DNA of 64,000 nt from Bin80 sp965220935 (lineage in GTDB: Bacteria; Bacteroidota; Rhodothermia; Rhodothermales; Bin80), in NCBI GenBank assembly GCA_965220935.1, contig OZ244857.1, positions 930,001 through 994,000 of the forward strand, in the 5' to 3' direction. Below are positions 49,194 through 58,882 of this stretch, piece by piece; the first letter of the stretch is position 1, and each line of letters opens with the position of its first letter. A program made the position numbers and the translations under genes. Below the pieces are notes generated by a model, which worked only from the letters and a program-made list of their open reading frames with translations, had not been told where the DNA came from and did no database searches.

Positions 49194-50606
49194 ATGACTC
49201 GTAAAACGTTTCTACTTTTAGCTTCAATCGCACTCTTCAGCACCACTGTGAGTGCTCAGAATTGGGTTGACATGGGACCATTCCCGCCAGATTCATCATT
49301 CACTGTTGCCACCCATGGCATTGCCGTTGATGCAGAAGGTAAAGTTTGGATTGATCAGTCCGTGAGAGACTGGGCCTTAGACATTAATGGTGATACGTTG
49401 AAAGACGCCAATGGTGACAACTTTCAGTCTGCTCCCCTGTATGTATATAACCCAGATGGCACGCTGGCATTTGATCCGATTCATGCTCTGGGGGGGGTTA
49501 CACTAGGTAGTTTTCCGAATCCATTCATCAGTGGTGTCCAGACAGATCATAACGGTGATATCATTGTAGTTGCCAGAACGTCTGGATCATCTGGTGACAT
49601 TTACAGATTTGATCATAAGACTGGTGAGGTGTCAGATTCTACGAATATTGATCCATATTCCCCTGCTTCGCCTGGAATTGATGCCAATGGCAATATTTAT
49701 TTTGCGAATGTTGGGGCAGTAGGCAGTGCTATACCTATTTACACTGCTGATTTTAGTTTTGCAGGAACTGTGGTAGCTGGTAGTGATGCTCCTGGAGAGG
49801 GTAAACCTGGAGTCGGCCGAAACATCTCTGTGTCTGCTGACGGAAATTCAGTCTACTGGGGACTTTCTATTGCTGCTCAACGACATGGTCTTGTTAAATG
49901 GACTCGACCTGATGAATTTTCCTCCTACACGACAGATTTCAAAGTTACACCTGATGATGATAATAGCACTCGTGACACTACTGGGTTTATCCAAGAGGGA
50001 CTCGTATCCGAATCCAGTACTCGTCATCCTATTACAGGGCATATTTGGTTTGGTAATGCACCATCATGTTGCGGAGCAGGAAATCCTAACAATTTAGACT
50101 ATTATGAAGACTACACTATTCTCACATGGTACGCACTTGATCCAGCGACTGATGAATTAGTTGATAGTCTTCATTATAATTTGCCGGGTGAGTATGGTGG
50201 TCAAAAGACTCGTGCGATTGGATTTTCGCCTGATGGACTATATGCCTATGTCGGTCTTTACGATACTGGTGGTGTGATTTCGGTGAAGAAATTCAGGTAT
50301 GTTAGCCCTACCAACATTGAGCGCGATCCTGTTGAAATTCCTGATGGATTCACTCTGTCTCAAAACTACCCGAACCCGTTCAATCCTCAGACCAATATTG
50401 AGTTTGAGATGCGAGATGCAGGTCTTGCGACACTTAAAGTCTATGATTTGTTAGGTAGGGAAGTTGCTACACTTGTGGATGAGCATTTAGTTGCTGGTAA
50501 GTATACTGCCACTTTTAATGCTACAGATTTACCCTCAGGTTCCTATGTATATCAACTGGATGTCGCAGGAAACCGTCTCAGTGGTAAAATGACACTTGTG
50601 AAGTAG
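49194..50606 (+). CDS. Secreted propeller-type protein with T9SS type A sorting domain
   Basis: 470 residues: signal peptide (1-22, ending VSAQ), propeller-like repeats with GIAVDAEGKVWIDQS and GIDANGNIYFANVG, and a textbook type A sorting domain at about 385-470 (FTLSQNYPNPFNPQTNIEFEM, LKVYDLLGREVATLVDEHLVAGKYTATFNATDLPSGSYVYQL, GKMTLVK). The domain predicts export by the T9SS. It is the last gene of the operon, followed by an intrinsic terminator. Confidence 0.93.
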   Translation: MTRKTFLLLASIALFSTTVSAQNWVDMGPFPPDSSFTVATHGIAVDAEGKVWIDQSVRDWALDINGDTLKDANGDNFQSAPLYVYNPDGTLAFDPIHALGGVTLGSFPNPFISGVQTDHNGDIIVVARTSGSSGDIYRFDHKTGEVSDSTNIDPYSPASPGIDANGNIYFANVGAVGSAIPIYTADFSFAGTVVAGSDAPGEGKPGVGRNISVSADGNSVYWGLSIAAQRHGLVKWTRPDEFSSYTTDFKVTPDDDNSTRDTTGFIQEGLVSESSTRHPITGHIWFGNAPSCCGAGNPNNLDYYEDYTILTWYALDPATDELVDSLHYNLPGEYGGQKTRAIGFSPDGLYAYVGLYDTGGVISVKKFRYVSPTNIERDPVEIPDGFTLSQNYPNPFNPQTNIEFEMRDAGLATLKVYDLLGREVATLVDEHLVAGKYTATFNATDLPSGSYVYQLDVAGNRLSGKMTLVK

Positions 50607-50631
50607 TTATTGACTAATTCACTCAAAAGGA

Positions 50632-50670
50632 GGGTATCCCCATTAGTAGAAGGGATGCCCTTCTTTTTTG
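50632..50670 (+). terminator. Intrinsic terminator of the outer-membrane operon
   Basis: Stem GGGTATCCC (50632-50640) pairs with GGGATGCCC (50652-50660) across an 11-base loop, with one G-T pair, and is followed by TTCTTTTTTG. It starts 26 bases after the sorting-domain protein. Confidence 0.9.
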
Positions 50671-50827
50671 TTTGTGAAAAACTCAGTTTTCTGACATTTC
50701 AATAAATAATGGCGTTATATTACCTTTTGAGATTTAATGCCTCCATTCCTGCTATATAGGATAGTAGTTCTATCAAGAAATTAACAACTGACAAACCCTT
50801 CCATCCGATCCACCCATCAGCACATGG

Positions 50828-53800
50828 ATGGCTAATTATATAGATATAGAAATGGAAAAATGTAAAGATCATAATACAACCCCATTTAAAGTAGATGAAG
50901 ATATCCTTACACAAGCATATCTTTATTTGAAAAATTATGCCTACTATGAGAATATGAATTTCTTTCTCAAACTGAGAATTGCTGAATTTGAAGGCGATGT
51001 GTTTGAGAAGAAGATTGAAAAACTATCTACCGAGTTTAATAAACGAAGATTTACGTCAAATTCTTTCTTCAAAGAATGTCTAAAGTCAATTGATTTCCAT
51101 GTACTACCAAAGTCAATCTTGACACTTGAAGAAAAGGATCGGGATGGTCAAAATAATGGGTTATACATCAGTAATATCAGTCGCTCATCTGAGTACCGTG
51201 TTTGTAAAGTAAATTATTTTATCAATGCATGTATTGAGCTACATATCATTGAATTTCTCTGGTGTTTAATAGTGGGTCCAATTTTAGAGGAAGACCTAAG
51301 TGAACATTGCTATGGCAATCGAATGGATGAAGCAACCAAGAACTTCAGATTTAGAAGAAATGCAGGACAATCTAGGAGACTATTCAAGTACTTTTACAAA
51401 CAATACAGCTCTTGGCGTGATAGAGGAATCAGTATCGCTTGCGAAATTCATGAAAATAATCAAGATGTGGCATTGCTCTCTCTTGATCTAAAATCCTATT
51501 TCTATTCGGTAGACCTTGACTTTGGCAAAATCGATGATAAAATCAAGGAATCTTTGGGGGAGGATGGACATACGTCTGAAATTGCATCAAAGCTAAACAA
51601 TGCTCTCAAAGAGATGTTTTCCCGTTATAGAGATCTATTATCTTCTCACCTGAAATCAACCCACTCCAGATGTCACGAGAATCTTGGATTGCCAATTGGT
51701 TTTGCCTCATCTGCAATTCTAAGTAACTGGTATCTCAGGAATTTTGATAAGGATGTAGTTGCCAAAGCAAGGCCAGATTATTATGGCAGGTATGTGGATG
51801 ATATTATCATGGTATTCAGAAATCCTGGAACATTTATACCGGGTCAGTTTCCCATCAATGCTTTCGTTGATAGATTCCTTGGAGAGATACTCAAAAGACC
51901 TAATGATCAAAGCAAAAAAAAATATTTCTACATTAAAGTAGACGACAATGAAATATCAATCCAGCAAGAAAAACTCATTTTTTATCTACTTGACAAGGAA
52001 CATCCGAGAGCTCTACTTGAAGTGTTCAGAAAAGAACTCCAAGAACGTAGTAGTGCATTCAGGTTTCTACCATCTGACGATATAGATGGTGAACTTGACA
52101 GGTTCGCATATGAAATCCTCTATCATGGCTCGCATAACAAGCTACGGAGCATTACAGATATATTGGAAAATGAAACAGAACTTGTGAGTTACCTCACAAA
52201 ACAAATAATCCTGCACAGGCTTTGTAAAATAGATCAGAAAAACTATGTTGTCCCTCAACTCAAACGTTTTTTCAAGGGAAAAAATGCACTTCGATTCAAT
52301 CGGTTATGGGAAAAGGTTTATCAGTACGCAGTAGTGATAAAAGACTATAACTTTATTCAGGACTTCTATGATTCCTTGAGTCAAGAGATTGATAAGGCTG
52401 GTGTTTATGTAGATGCAGAAGGCGATAGCCAAGAAATTTCCAAAAATCCAAATCTATCCACAAACATGAAGGACAGTCTAACACGATATAATAATATCTC
52501 ACTTGGATTATCAATTGCCCTGGTAAACGAGGATTTATTGACGCATTGGCCGCGAAGAAATTATAATAATCCAAGAAACCGAAGTTCATTTGTCGAATTA
52601 ATTAAAGATGATGGTTTCTTGAATATGGTGAAAACCTTTCGGGAGTCAAACCTTATTCGTCACCACTTAGTGGCCTGGCCAATGGCTAATTATACATCAT
52701 TCACTGGTGATTTGACGGATGAATCGAAATATGACATCCCTCAATTGGATGAACAAGAACAAAAGCGAATCTGTGAAAAAATCAAACGCTCTCCCAGATT
52801 TATCCATTTTGACGAAATGCAAGTGTTTTGTCTAAGATTATCATTATCAAACCAAGTAGACAATACAGTATATAAATGGCAGAAACTATTTCAGAGGCAG
52901 TACGAAAAAAATCTTTCTGACTCGTCAATTGAAAGATCTGATGATGATTCACAAACTCAAATACTGGATTATTGCGAGTTATTAGAAGCATTAATTAATG
53001 AAGAAAACTTTAGCGCCTCCGATGCGAATCATTGTAAACGAACGCCACTCAACGAAATAGTCATACAGAATAAATCAAAGATTCCAGAGAAAAAGATTCG
53101 CATTGCCTTGGCAAACATTAAGATCAAAATGTCCAGTATTGAAAATGCAATACGAAAGGACCGTAAACCGAATGTTAGCTTTGAAAGACAAAAAGACCTC
53201 TATGAAATACTGAATTCTGCTGTTCGTGAGAATGCGGATCTACTAGTCATGCCGGAACTCTCAATACCCGTGAGTTGGTTGCCTTTCATGGTTGCCCATT
53301 CCCGGAAGCATCATCAGGCGATGATTTTTGGACTTGAACACTGGGAAATGTGCGGGACGGTTTATAATCTTCTCGTGGAGTTACTACCCTTCAAGGTATC
53401 TGAAAAATATAGATCGTGTTTTATAGCTGCACGCATTAAAAATCATTATGCCCCCAAAGAAGTAAACTTGATTCAAAGTATAAGATTAACACATCCTAAT
53501 GTTGACCATTACAGTTATTACAACAAGATCAAATGGCGCGGAATTACTTTTGCTAGCTATAACTGCTTTGAACTATCTGATATTAAGCACCGTGCATTAT
53601 TAAGAGACAAAATAGATATTCTCTTTAGCTGCTCTTACAACAAAGATGTCAATTATTACCAAAGCATTTTAGAATCTACTATTAGGGATTTGCACTGTTA
53701 TGTCGTCTATTCAAATTCGGCGGATTTCGGTGGTTCCTGTGTTATGCAACCAGCCAAAACCGAAGAAAAAACAATGCTATACATGAAAGGCGGCCAAAAT

Positions 53801-53923
53801 CCTTCTATCATGGTTGCAGAGGTTGATGTCGCCGCCCTACGAGATTTTCATTACAAATCTACGCAAAATATCAACCATTCTTTCAAACCATTGCCTCCAG
53901 GATTTCATTCCGAAAACGAATAG
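50828..53923 (+). CDS. DRT type 1 (UG1) reverse transcriptase-nitrilase fusion
   Basis: 1031 residues, intact. Reverse-transcriptase motifs: A in LLSLDLKSYFYSVDL (about 216-230), B in GLPIGFASSAILSNWYL (287-303), C in YYGRYVDDIIMVF (318-330, YVDD box). A helical linker region leads to a C-terminal nitrilase/CN-hydrolase domain from about 757 (RIALANIKI), with Glu810 in LLVMPELSIP, Lys871 in ARIKNHYAP and Cys913 in FASYNCFEL as the Glu-Lys-Cys triad. RT plus nitrilase is the defining architecture of defence-associated reverse transcriptase type 1. It stands as a single gene at the edge of the second defence island. Confidence 0.92.
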   Translation: MANYIDIEMEKCKDHNTTPFKVDEDILTQAYLYLKNYAYYENMNFFLKLRIAEFEGDVFEKKIEKLSTEFNKRRFTSNSFFKECLKSIDFHVLPKSILTLEEKDRDGQNNGLYISNISRSSEYRVCKVNYFINACIELHIIEFLWCLIVGPILEEDLSEHCYGNRMDEATKNFRFRRNAGQSRRLFKYFYKQYSSWRDRGISIACEIHENNQDVALLSLDLKSYFYSVDLDFGKIDDKIKESLGEDGHTSEIASKLNNALKEMFSRYRDLLSSHLKSTHSRCHENLGLPIGFASSAILSNWYLRNFDKDVVAKARPDYYGRYVDDIIMVFRNPGTFIPGQFPINAFVDRFLGEILKRPNDQSKKKYFYIKVDDNEISIQQEKLIFYLLDKEHPRALLEVFRKELQERSSAFRFLPSDDIDGELDRFAYEILYHGSHNKLRSITDILENETELVSYLTKQIILHRLCKIDQKNYVVPQLKRFFKGKNALRFNRLWEKVYQYAVVIKDYNFIQDFYDSLSQEIDKAGVYVDAEGDSQEISKNPNLSTNMKDSLTRYNNISLGLSIALVNEDLLTHWPRRNYNNPRNRSSFVELIKDDGFLNMVKTFRESNLIRHHLVAWPMANYTSFTGDLTDESKYDIPQLDEQEQKRICEKIKRSPRFIHFDEMQVFCLRLSLSNQVDNTVYKWQKLFQRQYEKNLSDSSIERSDDDSQTQILDYCELLEALINEENFSASDANHCKRTPLNEIVIQNKSKIPEKKIRIALANIKIKMSSIENAIRKDRKPNVSFERQKDLYEILNSAVRENADLLVMPELSIPVSWLPFMVAHSRKHHQAMIFGLEHWEMCGTVYNLLVELLPFKVSEKYRSCFIAARIKNHYAPKEVNLIQSIRLTHPNVDHYSYYNKIKWRGITFASYNCFELSDIKHRALLRDKIDILFSCSYNKDVNYYQSILESTIRDLHCYVVYSNSADFGGSCVMQPAKTEEKTMLYMKGGQNPSIMVAEVDVAALRDFHYKSTQNINHSFKPLPPGFHSENE

Positions 53924-54397
53924 TGGGGGAGGGCATTACAACATTTTGTAGATTCAGATTGATGTTGCGTGCGCCGTGGAAAGGCACTTTCCTTTGGTGA
54001 GCTCAAGCCTCATCCAACACCTGTTGCTCCGATTGGTAGCGGCCTTAACGTATTATGGAGATCACGATCCAATATGATGCATTGAGGTAAACGGGCTATA
54101 AGAGTAGTCCTGCGACCATGCGGGCCTGAACGCGTAGTGAACGTTGAGCAGCTATAGACTTATTCGTGGAAACTACACGAAAATCTTCAAAGTTTAGTCG
54201 CTCAGTTAAATGCCGATCATGACTGCAAATATCAAGGTCAACGACTTCATTAATGATGAGTTCCATACTAATTTCGCACGAACTTCATACAACGAACCAT
54301 TCATTCAGAGAACCGCATGAAATGCATTATTCTTAAATTTCGGACCTTTGATGCAGGGGCATAGTTTAAGTTTGGGATAACTGAAAAATTAAGGTTT
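53924..54397. other. Gene-free structured region downstream of DRT1
   Basis: 474 bases with no supported frame. It contains a perfect small hairpin GGAAAG-GCA-CTTTCC (53978-53992) and a second stem CCTGC...GCGGG at 54109-54124, plus GC-rich segments unlike the AT-rich neighbours. This could be an unannotated structured RNA or the end of an older insertion. No terminator T-run follows either hairpin. Confidence 0.4.
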
Positions 54398-54628
54398 ATG
54401 ACAAAGTATAATTCACATCATGTAGTTCCTAATCCTAAAAAAGGTTGGGCCGTAAAGAAAAGCGGTTCTAGTCGCGTCAGTCAACATTTTAATAGGAAGA
54501 AGGATGCAATAGACAAAGGCCGGGAGATAAGCAACAATCAGAAAACCGAGTTTTTCATACATGGTAAAAATGGAAAAATTCAACGGAAAGATAGTCATGG
54601 AAACGATCCTCATCCACCAAAAGGTTGA
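54398..54628 (+). CDS. DUF2188-domain small protein
   Basis: 76 residues. HHVVPNPKKGWAVKKSGSSRVSQHFNRKKDAIDKGREISNNQKTEFFIHGKNGKIQRKDSHGNDPHP matches DUF2188 closely, including the W.V...G...AS/SQ.F..K.DAI..G pattern and the final HG..G.I...DSYG/HGNDP. Function unknown; frequent in accessory regions. Confidence 0.88.
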   Translation: MTKYNSHHVVPNPKKGWAVKKSGSSRVSQHFNRKKDAIDKGREISNNQKTEFFIHGKNGKIQRKDSHGNDPHPPKG

Positions 54629-54775
54629 GTTGGATGATATTCATGAACCACCTTCTTGCAGATTATAGGAAATTGGAGCAATCGTAGATACAAGAACTAC
54701 TTTTCATTTCTCTTGATATTGATGTGTTCCGACATGAATTGATTACAATCGTTTTTTCAAGATCTTCATGATACA

Positions 54776-57700
54776 CTACAAGTCAAGATACATATCTGAC
54801 TTTGCCCGTTGATTAACCCATGTTGCGTCTTTTTCGTATCGCTCGGAAATATCCATAAGAATTTTACTCACAAATGGAAACTCTATCTTACATCCCTCGG
54901 CCCATATTTTGAACTGATCTACAAGGTTTCGTTCTTGATCGCCCCCCTCGTATGGGAGTCGCACTGCAACACCTCTTGCATTGAGTACCCCGATTTTAAA
55001 TCCGTATCTTATGGATTCAGTACGGATATTTTCTAATACTTCACAGATTACCCGATCTGGCCATTCAGTATTTTGATCAAATGCTGATGCCTTAGATAAC
55101 CAATCGCCTAATACTTGGTCACATGATTCAATACAATCATGGTCCGTTGCAAGATCACGTACATCCGTAACCCAATTGATTAGCACTTTGACATCAATGT
55201 CTCCAAGTTCACTCTGTCCGGGTAGACGATTCAGAACTTGAAACAGTCTATATGCACGTACTACTTGCACCTGATGAATGTTCTCATCATTGACATTCTG
55301 TGTATCCATATCTTGATGATTAGTCCTTCGGTTTTTTAAGATCAATAAATAATGAATAAAGCGAGAAGGTGAATCTGAAAACTGCTTTTCCAGAAAAGGA
55401 ACTTTGCATTCATCAGGAACAAGCACATCCACAAATCCAAATTCCAACTGAGCCAATTCATCTATGGTAATACCTTTACGCTTACCAAGCGATTTTATTG
55501 CTTTGGATAAATAATAGGAATGGTGATCAGAGAATCTTGGAATACAGGGATTCTGATCAGCAATTGCCTCCAACAATCGTTTTAAATCCTGAGTATTCAC
55601 CTTGTCAAAATCAGCACGAAGGGCATACAAAGCATCCCAATAGCGTCCTACATCCATCAAATGATCAATCAGGGTACAGGCCTCGGTAGCAGAATACTCT
55701 TTCAGAGGGATATTCATGTTTCTCAGTAATTGATCTCTGATCTGTTTCGGTAGTTGGTCAAGAATCGGCAAGATCTGAGTTCTGAATGGTAGATAGTGAA
55801 GAATGTGTTCAATCTCTTCATTACTGCATTTCTTCAATAGGGGCGGCATAGATTCAATTAACAAATTATCATCAAGTGATGAAAAGAAACCATTCAAGAA
55901 CTTATTGATTTTTTGAGTCGAAACGATGTCAGTCAAGAGGCAGTCATGAATGGCATCTGCTACTTTCTGGGGGGTCATTTTTTGGTGAGCTGTAAGTTCC
56001 CCTAATTTATACCCAGTCGAACTCTTGGACAATAATTTCACAATACCATCTATACCATCGGACAACCATATTTGAGTGATTACCTTCTCCTGTAGTAATG
56101 GTACCTGTTTTAACCAATGTTTCCTATCAATGCTCGGATCATCTAGCTTTGCAATAGGAAAATAGTCTTTTCCTACTCCAAAGAGGATGGCATAACGTTC
56201 ATATGAATCATTGGGCAATAGGTCTTTGAAAATATCATATGCCATTTCACAAACATCTGACTCAATCCAAGTATAGGAGTTACCAGCAATGCTATAAAGC
56301 AAATCTCCAATTGCCTCACGTATTTTTGCCCTGCATTTTGAGTCATTTGTATTTGTTTGCCAGTGTTTAACACATTTAAGAATCTGTATTTGTATATTTT
56401 TATCCACCCGGAATAGACACATTAATAGGTCACTTAGAGTACGCTCATCATGATTCGGCCAATGAAGAGTGATTTCCTGAACTTTCCGCTTAAATTCCAT
56501 AATTTCACTTTGATCAACAGGCTCAACAGATTCTACCGATCGCCAGCGAGGACGAGTACTTTCTCCAGCATGATCATTTCTGTAATCCATCTGTCGGATA
56601 CAGATTTTCCAGCCAATTAGGGGGAATCGTTGACACAGTGATTCCAGGACAGTAATTCTATCCTTAACCGATACGGATGTCTGGGGCAGCCACGAATGGA
56701 AAATTGCAGAGAGACTTTTTATAGGAGTGTTCCCTAAATTGTCATGAATAGGTATTTCAGAGAGTTTTGCCAAAATGTTGATTACATCTGGAAAATGATC
56801 TTTGTGCCATGCCAATCGCTCAAGTGCCCATAAAATATCAGGCCTTAGAGAGTACGAAAACACGTCACCCGTCGTTTTCTCAAGCAGCGATCTTAGTATG
56901 GATTCTGATTGTTGTAAATCTTCTTGAAGAATGTTAAGGAACACCTCTGGTGCAGCTTCTGCAAAATCTGGGAAGTCGGGGTAGCGGAACCATAAGAGCT
57001 CCTCTGAGAAGGGAGTCAGTAAACGCTTGATTAATCCTGCGATCTGATCTTGTATGTTAATGCCTAAGCGATTCAAAAAGAGTCCCTTTCCATGAAGTGA
57101 CAATAAAATCAGTGTATCTCGGATACCACTTTGAAGTGCTGCCGAGTGATTACGAATATTTGAGGAATAGGGGGGGGATTCCTGATTATTTTCTGTTGAT
57201 TCAATGGATGTTTTGGATACTGAAAAGACGTTTTCTGCTATCTCCAAGAACCTTGTTAAATCACCTTCCGTGATCATGGGTGACACTTCAAATAGCACAT
57301 CAACCCTAGATCTTACTCCGCAGTGTTTACCAATACACCAGATGGGGCTCTCATCCAGCTGATACAAATCAGCAATCGAAATCTCTATGTCTCTATACGA
57401 AATTTCGGCAAGCATTGAGAGAATTTTACGATCAGCATCAAATTCCGTATTCCAAGATCCAATGAGTGATAAAGGAATAAGCTTTCTCGCTCTGTCAGAT
57501 CCATCGGCCCATGGTGGCTTTTGAATTGCAGGAATAGCAGATAGACGACGACGTAAAACTGTTGGAGAAAGCCCTGATTCTCGGATTACCAGATCTACCC
57601 TATGCCTTTCAATCCCCATTTCGAGAAGTGCTTTCTCAAGTGAATAACGACCCAAGGTGTCAATTAATATATCTGGGGTTTTACTAGGAATATTTTTCGG

Positions 57701-58855
57701 ACGCACAATAATACAATAATGTTTTCTGTACGCATCAGCAACCTGATGCTCAATTTTATCATCAGCAATTATCGCTATGAATCGGTCAGACATACGGTTG
57801 AGTACATCCAGAGAATCAACGGATTCAAATACTAAAGCATTGTCTGAAATAGTCGTCCGAATTTCTTTTTCTTTCAACAAACATGCAATGAAAGCTATTG
57901 ACTCCAAACGGGAGTCAGAAGCAATAATGAAAGGGCGTTCTGGCGGGTTTTGAAGCCAATTCAAAAAAGTATTCTTGTAGCCCTGAATGTGAGGAGCAAA
58001 TAGTCCACAGGTCAATCTAGGTGCAGTTGCATGTGACCACTTATTCCAACAAGTCTCAAGACTGCGAATTCCGCGAACAGATTCCCCCATTTTTTCGGCC
58101 AACCAGATTCTGACGAAAAACGTTGTTTCTAACCATTGCTCAAGATCTGATGCATCATAGACACGTACATCATTCCATTCTCCTGTTTCATTTTTTTTAG
58201 ATACCCATGTATCTTTACCTTTCCAGTTGTAGGTGGTCACGAATACAAATGAAGCTTTAGCCCTCTCTGATTCAGAAAGGTTGTTCAATCTGGCCTTATA
58301 ATCATTTTCGGCTTTACCCTTCGGATTATTTTGAACACTTAATTCCCATATAGATCGTCCTTTTGGAACATTCAGAGTTGCAAATTCTGCCATGACTTCA
58401 CCATCAAAACCATGACGTTGGGCATTGTCATATCCAGGAAAATCTACTTTTTGAAGATTTCGACTCGTTTCTTGAATCAAGCGTCGTACCAGTACTGGCA
58501 GTAGATTGCGTGCTTCCATATCCCTTGCCCCCCATTTCTCAATATCCAACGCCTTAATGACTGGGTACCCGGGAACATTGTGTGCCATTCCCCTTAATTG
58601 ATGAGGATGAATCTCATTGCCTGAAATCAAATCTGTTTGCATAGACAATAATTCTGTGGCATCTATTCCAAATACTTCTTGTAAGCGGTTAGCCATTTTC
58701 TGCGAAAGAGATGCTTTACCATTAAGCAATTTAGAGAGAGTAGGGCGGCTCACTCCTAACTTCTTAGCAGCCTCCGTCACGGAGATATCAGATGGAATGA
58801 TCTGATCACGAATGATAGCCCCAATTGTCAGTTTTGAATCAACCATAGGTTTCAT
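54776..58855 (-). CDS. Giant HTH-nuclease-like protein (HigA-type HTH, restriction-like domain, long alpha-helical region)
   Basis: About 1359 residues from the ATG at 58855 (MKPMVDSKLTIGAIIRDQIIP). A HigA/XRE-type helix-turn-helix occupies about 10-70 (ISVTEAAKKLGVSRPTLSKLLNGKASLSQKMANRLQEVFGID). Next, about 150-265, comes a restriction-nuclease-like domain: FPGYDNAQRHGFDGEVMAEF, VPKGRSIWELSVQNNPKGKAENDYKARL, FVFVTTYNWKGKDTWV, VRVYDASDLEQWLE. A nucleotide-binding-like segment near 320-345 (PFIIASDSRLESIAFIACLL) lacks a proper Walker A. The rest is helical solenoid. I reject the 25-codon extension because it runs through the palindrome at 58871. Probably an autoregulated defence effector or sensor; function unproven. 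Confidence 0.75.
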   Translation of the reverse strand: MKPMVDSKLTIGAIIRDQIIPSDISVTEAAKKLGVSRPTLSKLLNGKASLSQKMANRLQEVFGIDATELLSMQTDLISGNEIHPHQLRGMAHNVPGYPVIKALDIEKWGARDMEARNLLPVLVRRLIQETSRNLQKVDFPGYDNAQRHGFDGEVMAEFATLNVPKGRSIWELSVQNNPKGKAENDYKARLNNLSESERAKASFVFVTTYNWKGKDTWVSKKNETGEWNDVRVYDASDLEQWLETTFFVRIWLAEKMGESVRGIRSLETCWNKWSHATAPRLTCGLFAPHIQGYKNTFLNWLQNPPERPFIIASDSRLESIAFIACLLKEKEIRTTISDNALVFESVDSLDVLNRMSDRFIAIIADDKIEHQVADAYRKHYCIIVRPKNIPSKTPDILIDTLGRYSLEKALLEMGIERHRVDLVIRESGLSPTVLRRRLSAIPAIQKPPWADGSDRARKLIPLSLIGSWNTEFDADRKILSMLAEISYRDIEISIADLYQLDESPIWCIGKHCGVRSRVDVLFEVSPMITEGDLTRFLEIAENVFSVSKTSIESTENNQESPPYSSNIRNHSAALQSGIRDTLILLSLHGKGLFLNRLGINIQDQIAGLIKRLLTPFSEELLWFRYPDFPDFAEAAPEVFLNILQEDLQQSESILRSLLEKTTGDVFSYSLRPDILWALERLAWHKDHFPDVINILAKLSEIPIHDNLGNTPIKSLSAIFHSWLPQTSVSVKDRITVLESLCQRFPLIGWKICIRQMDYRNDHAGESTRPRWRSVESVEPVDQSEIMEFKRKVQEITLHWPNHDERTLSDLLMCLFRVDKNIQIQILKCVKHWQTNTNDSKCRAKIREAIGDLLYSIAGNSYTWIESDVCEMAYDIFKDLLPNDSYERYAILFGVGKDYFPIAKLDDPSIDRKHWLKQVPLLQEKVITQIWLSDGIDGIVKLLSKSSTGYKLGELTAHQKMTPQKVADAIHDCLLTDIVSTQKINKFLNGFFSSLDDNLLIESMPPLLKKCSNEEIEHILHYLPFRTQILPILDQLPKQIRDQLLRNMNIPLKEYSATEACTLIDHLMDVGRYWDALYALRADFDKVNTQDLKRLLEAIADQNPCIPRFSDHHSYYLSKAIKSLGKRKGITIDELAQLEFGFVDVLVPDECKVPFLEKQFSDSPSRFIHYLLILKNRRTNHQDMDTQNVNDENIHQVQVVRAYRLFQVLNRLPGQSELGDIDVKVLINWVTDVRDLATDHDCIESCDQVLGDWLSKASAFDQNTEWPDRVICEVLENIRTESIRYGFKIGVLNARGVAVRLPYEGGDQERNLVDQFKIWAEGCKIEFPFVSKILMDISERYEKDATWVNQRAKSDMYLDL

Positions 58856-58870
58856 AAATATAATGTAATT

Positions 58871-58882
58871 TGTAACGTTACA
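58871..58882. promoter_or_regulatory. Palindromic operator upstream of the HTH protein
   Basis: TGTAACGTTACA is a perfect 12-base palindrome 16 bases upstream of the chosen ATG (58855). Related half-sites follow upstream (TGTAA at about 58894-58898 on the minus strand). Its position matches autorepression by the encoded HigA/XRE-type domain. This is inference from symmetry and spacing. Confidence 0.6.
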
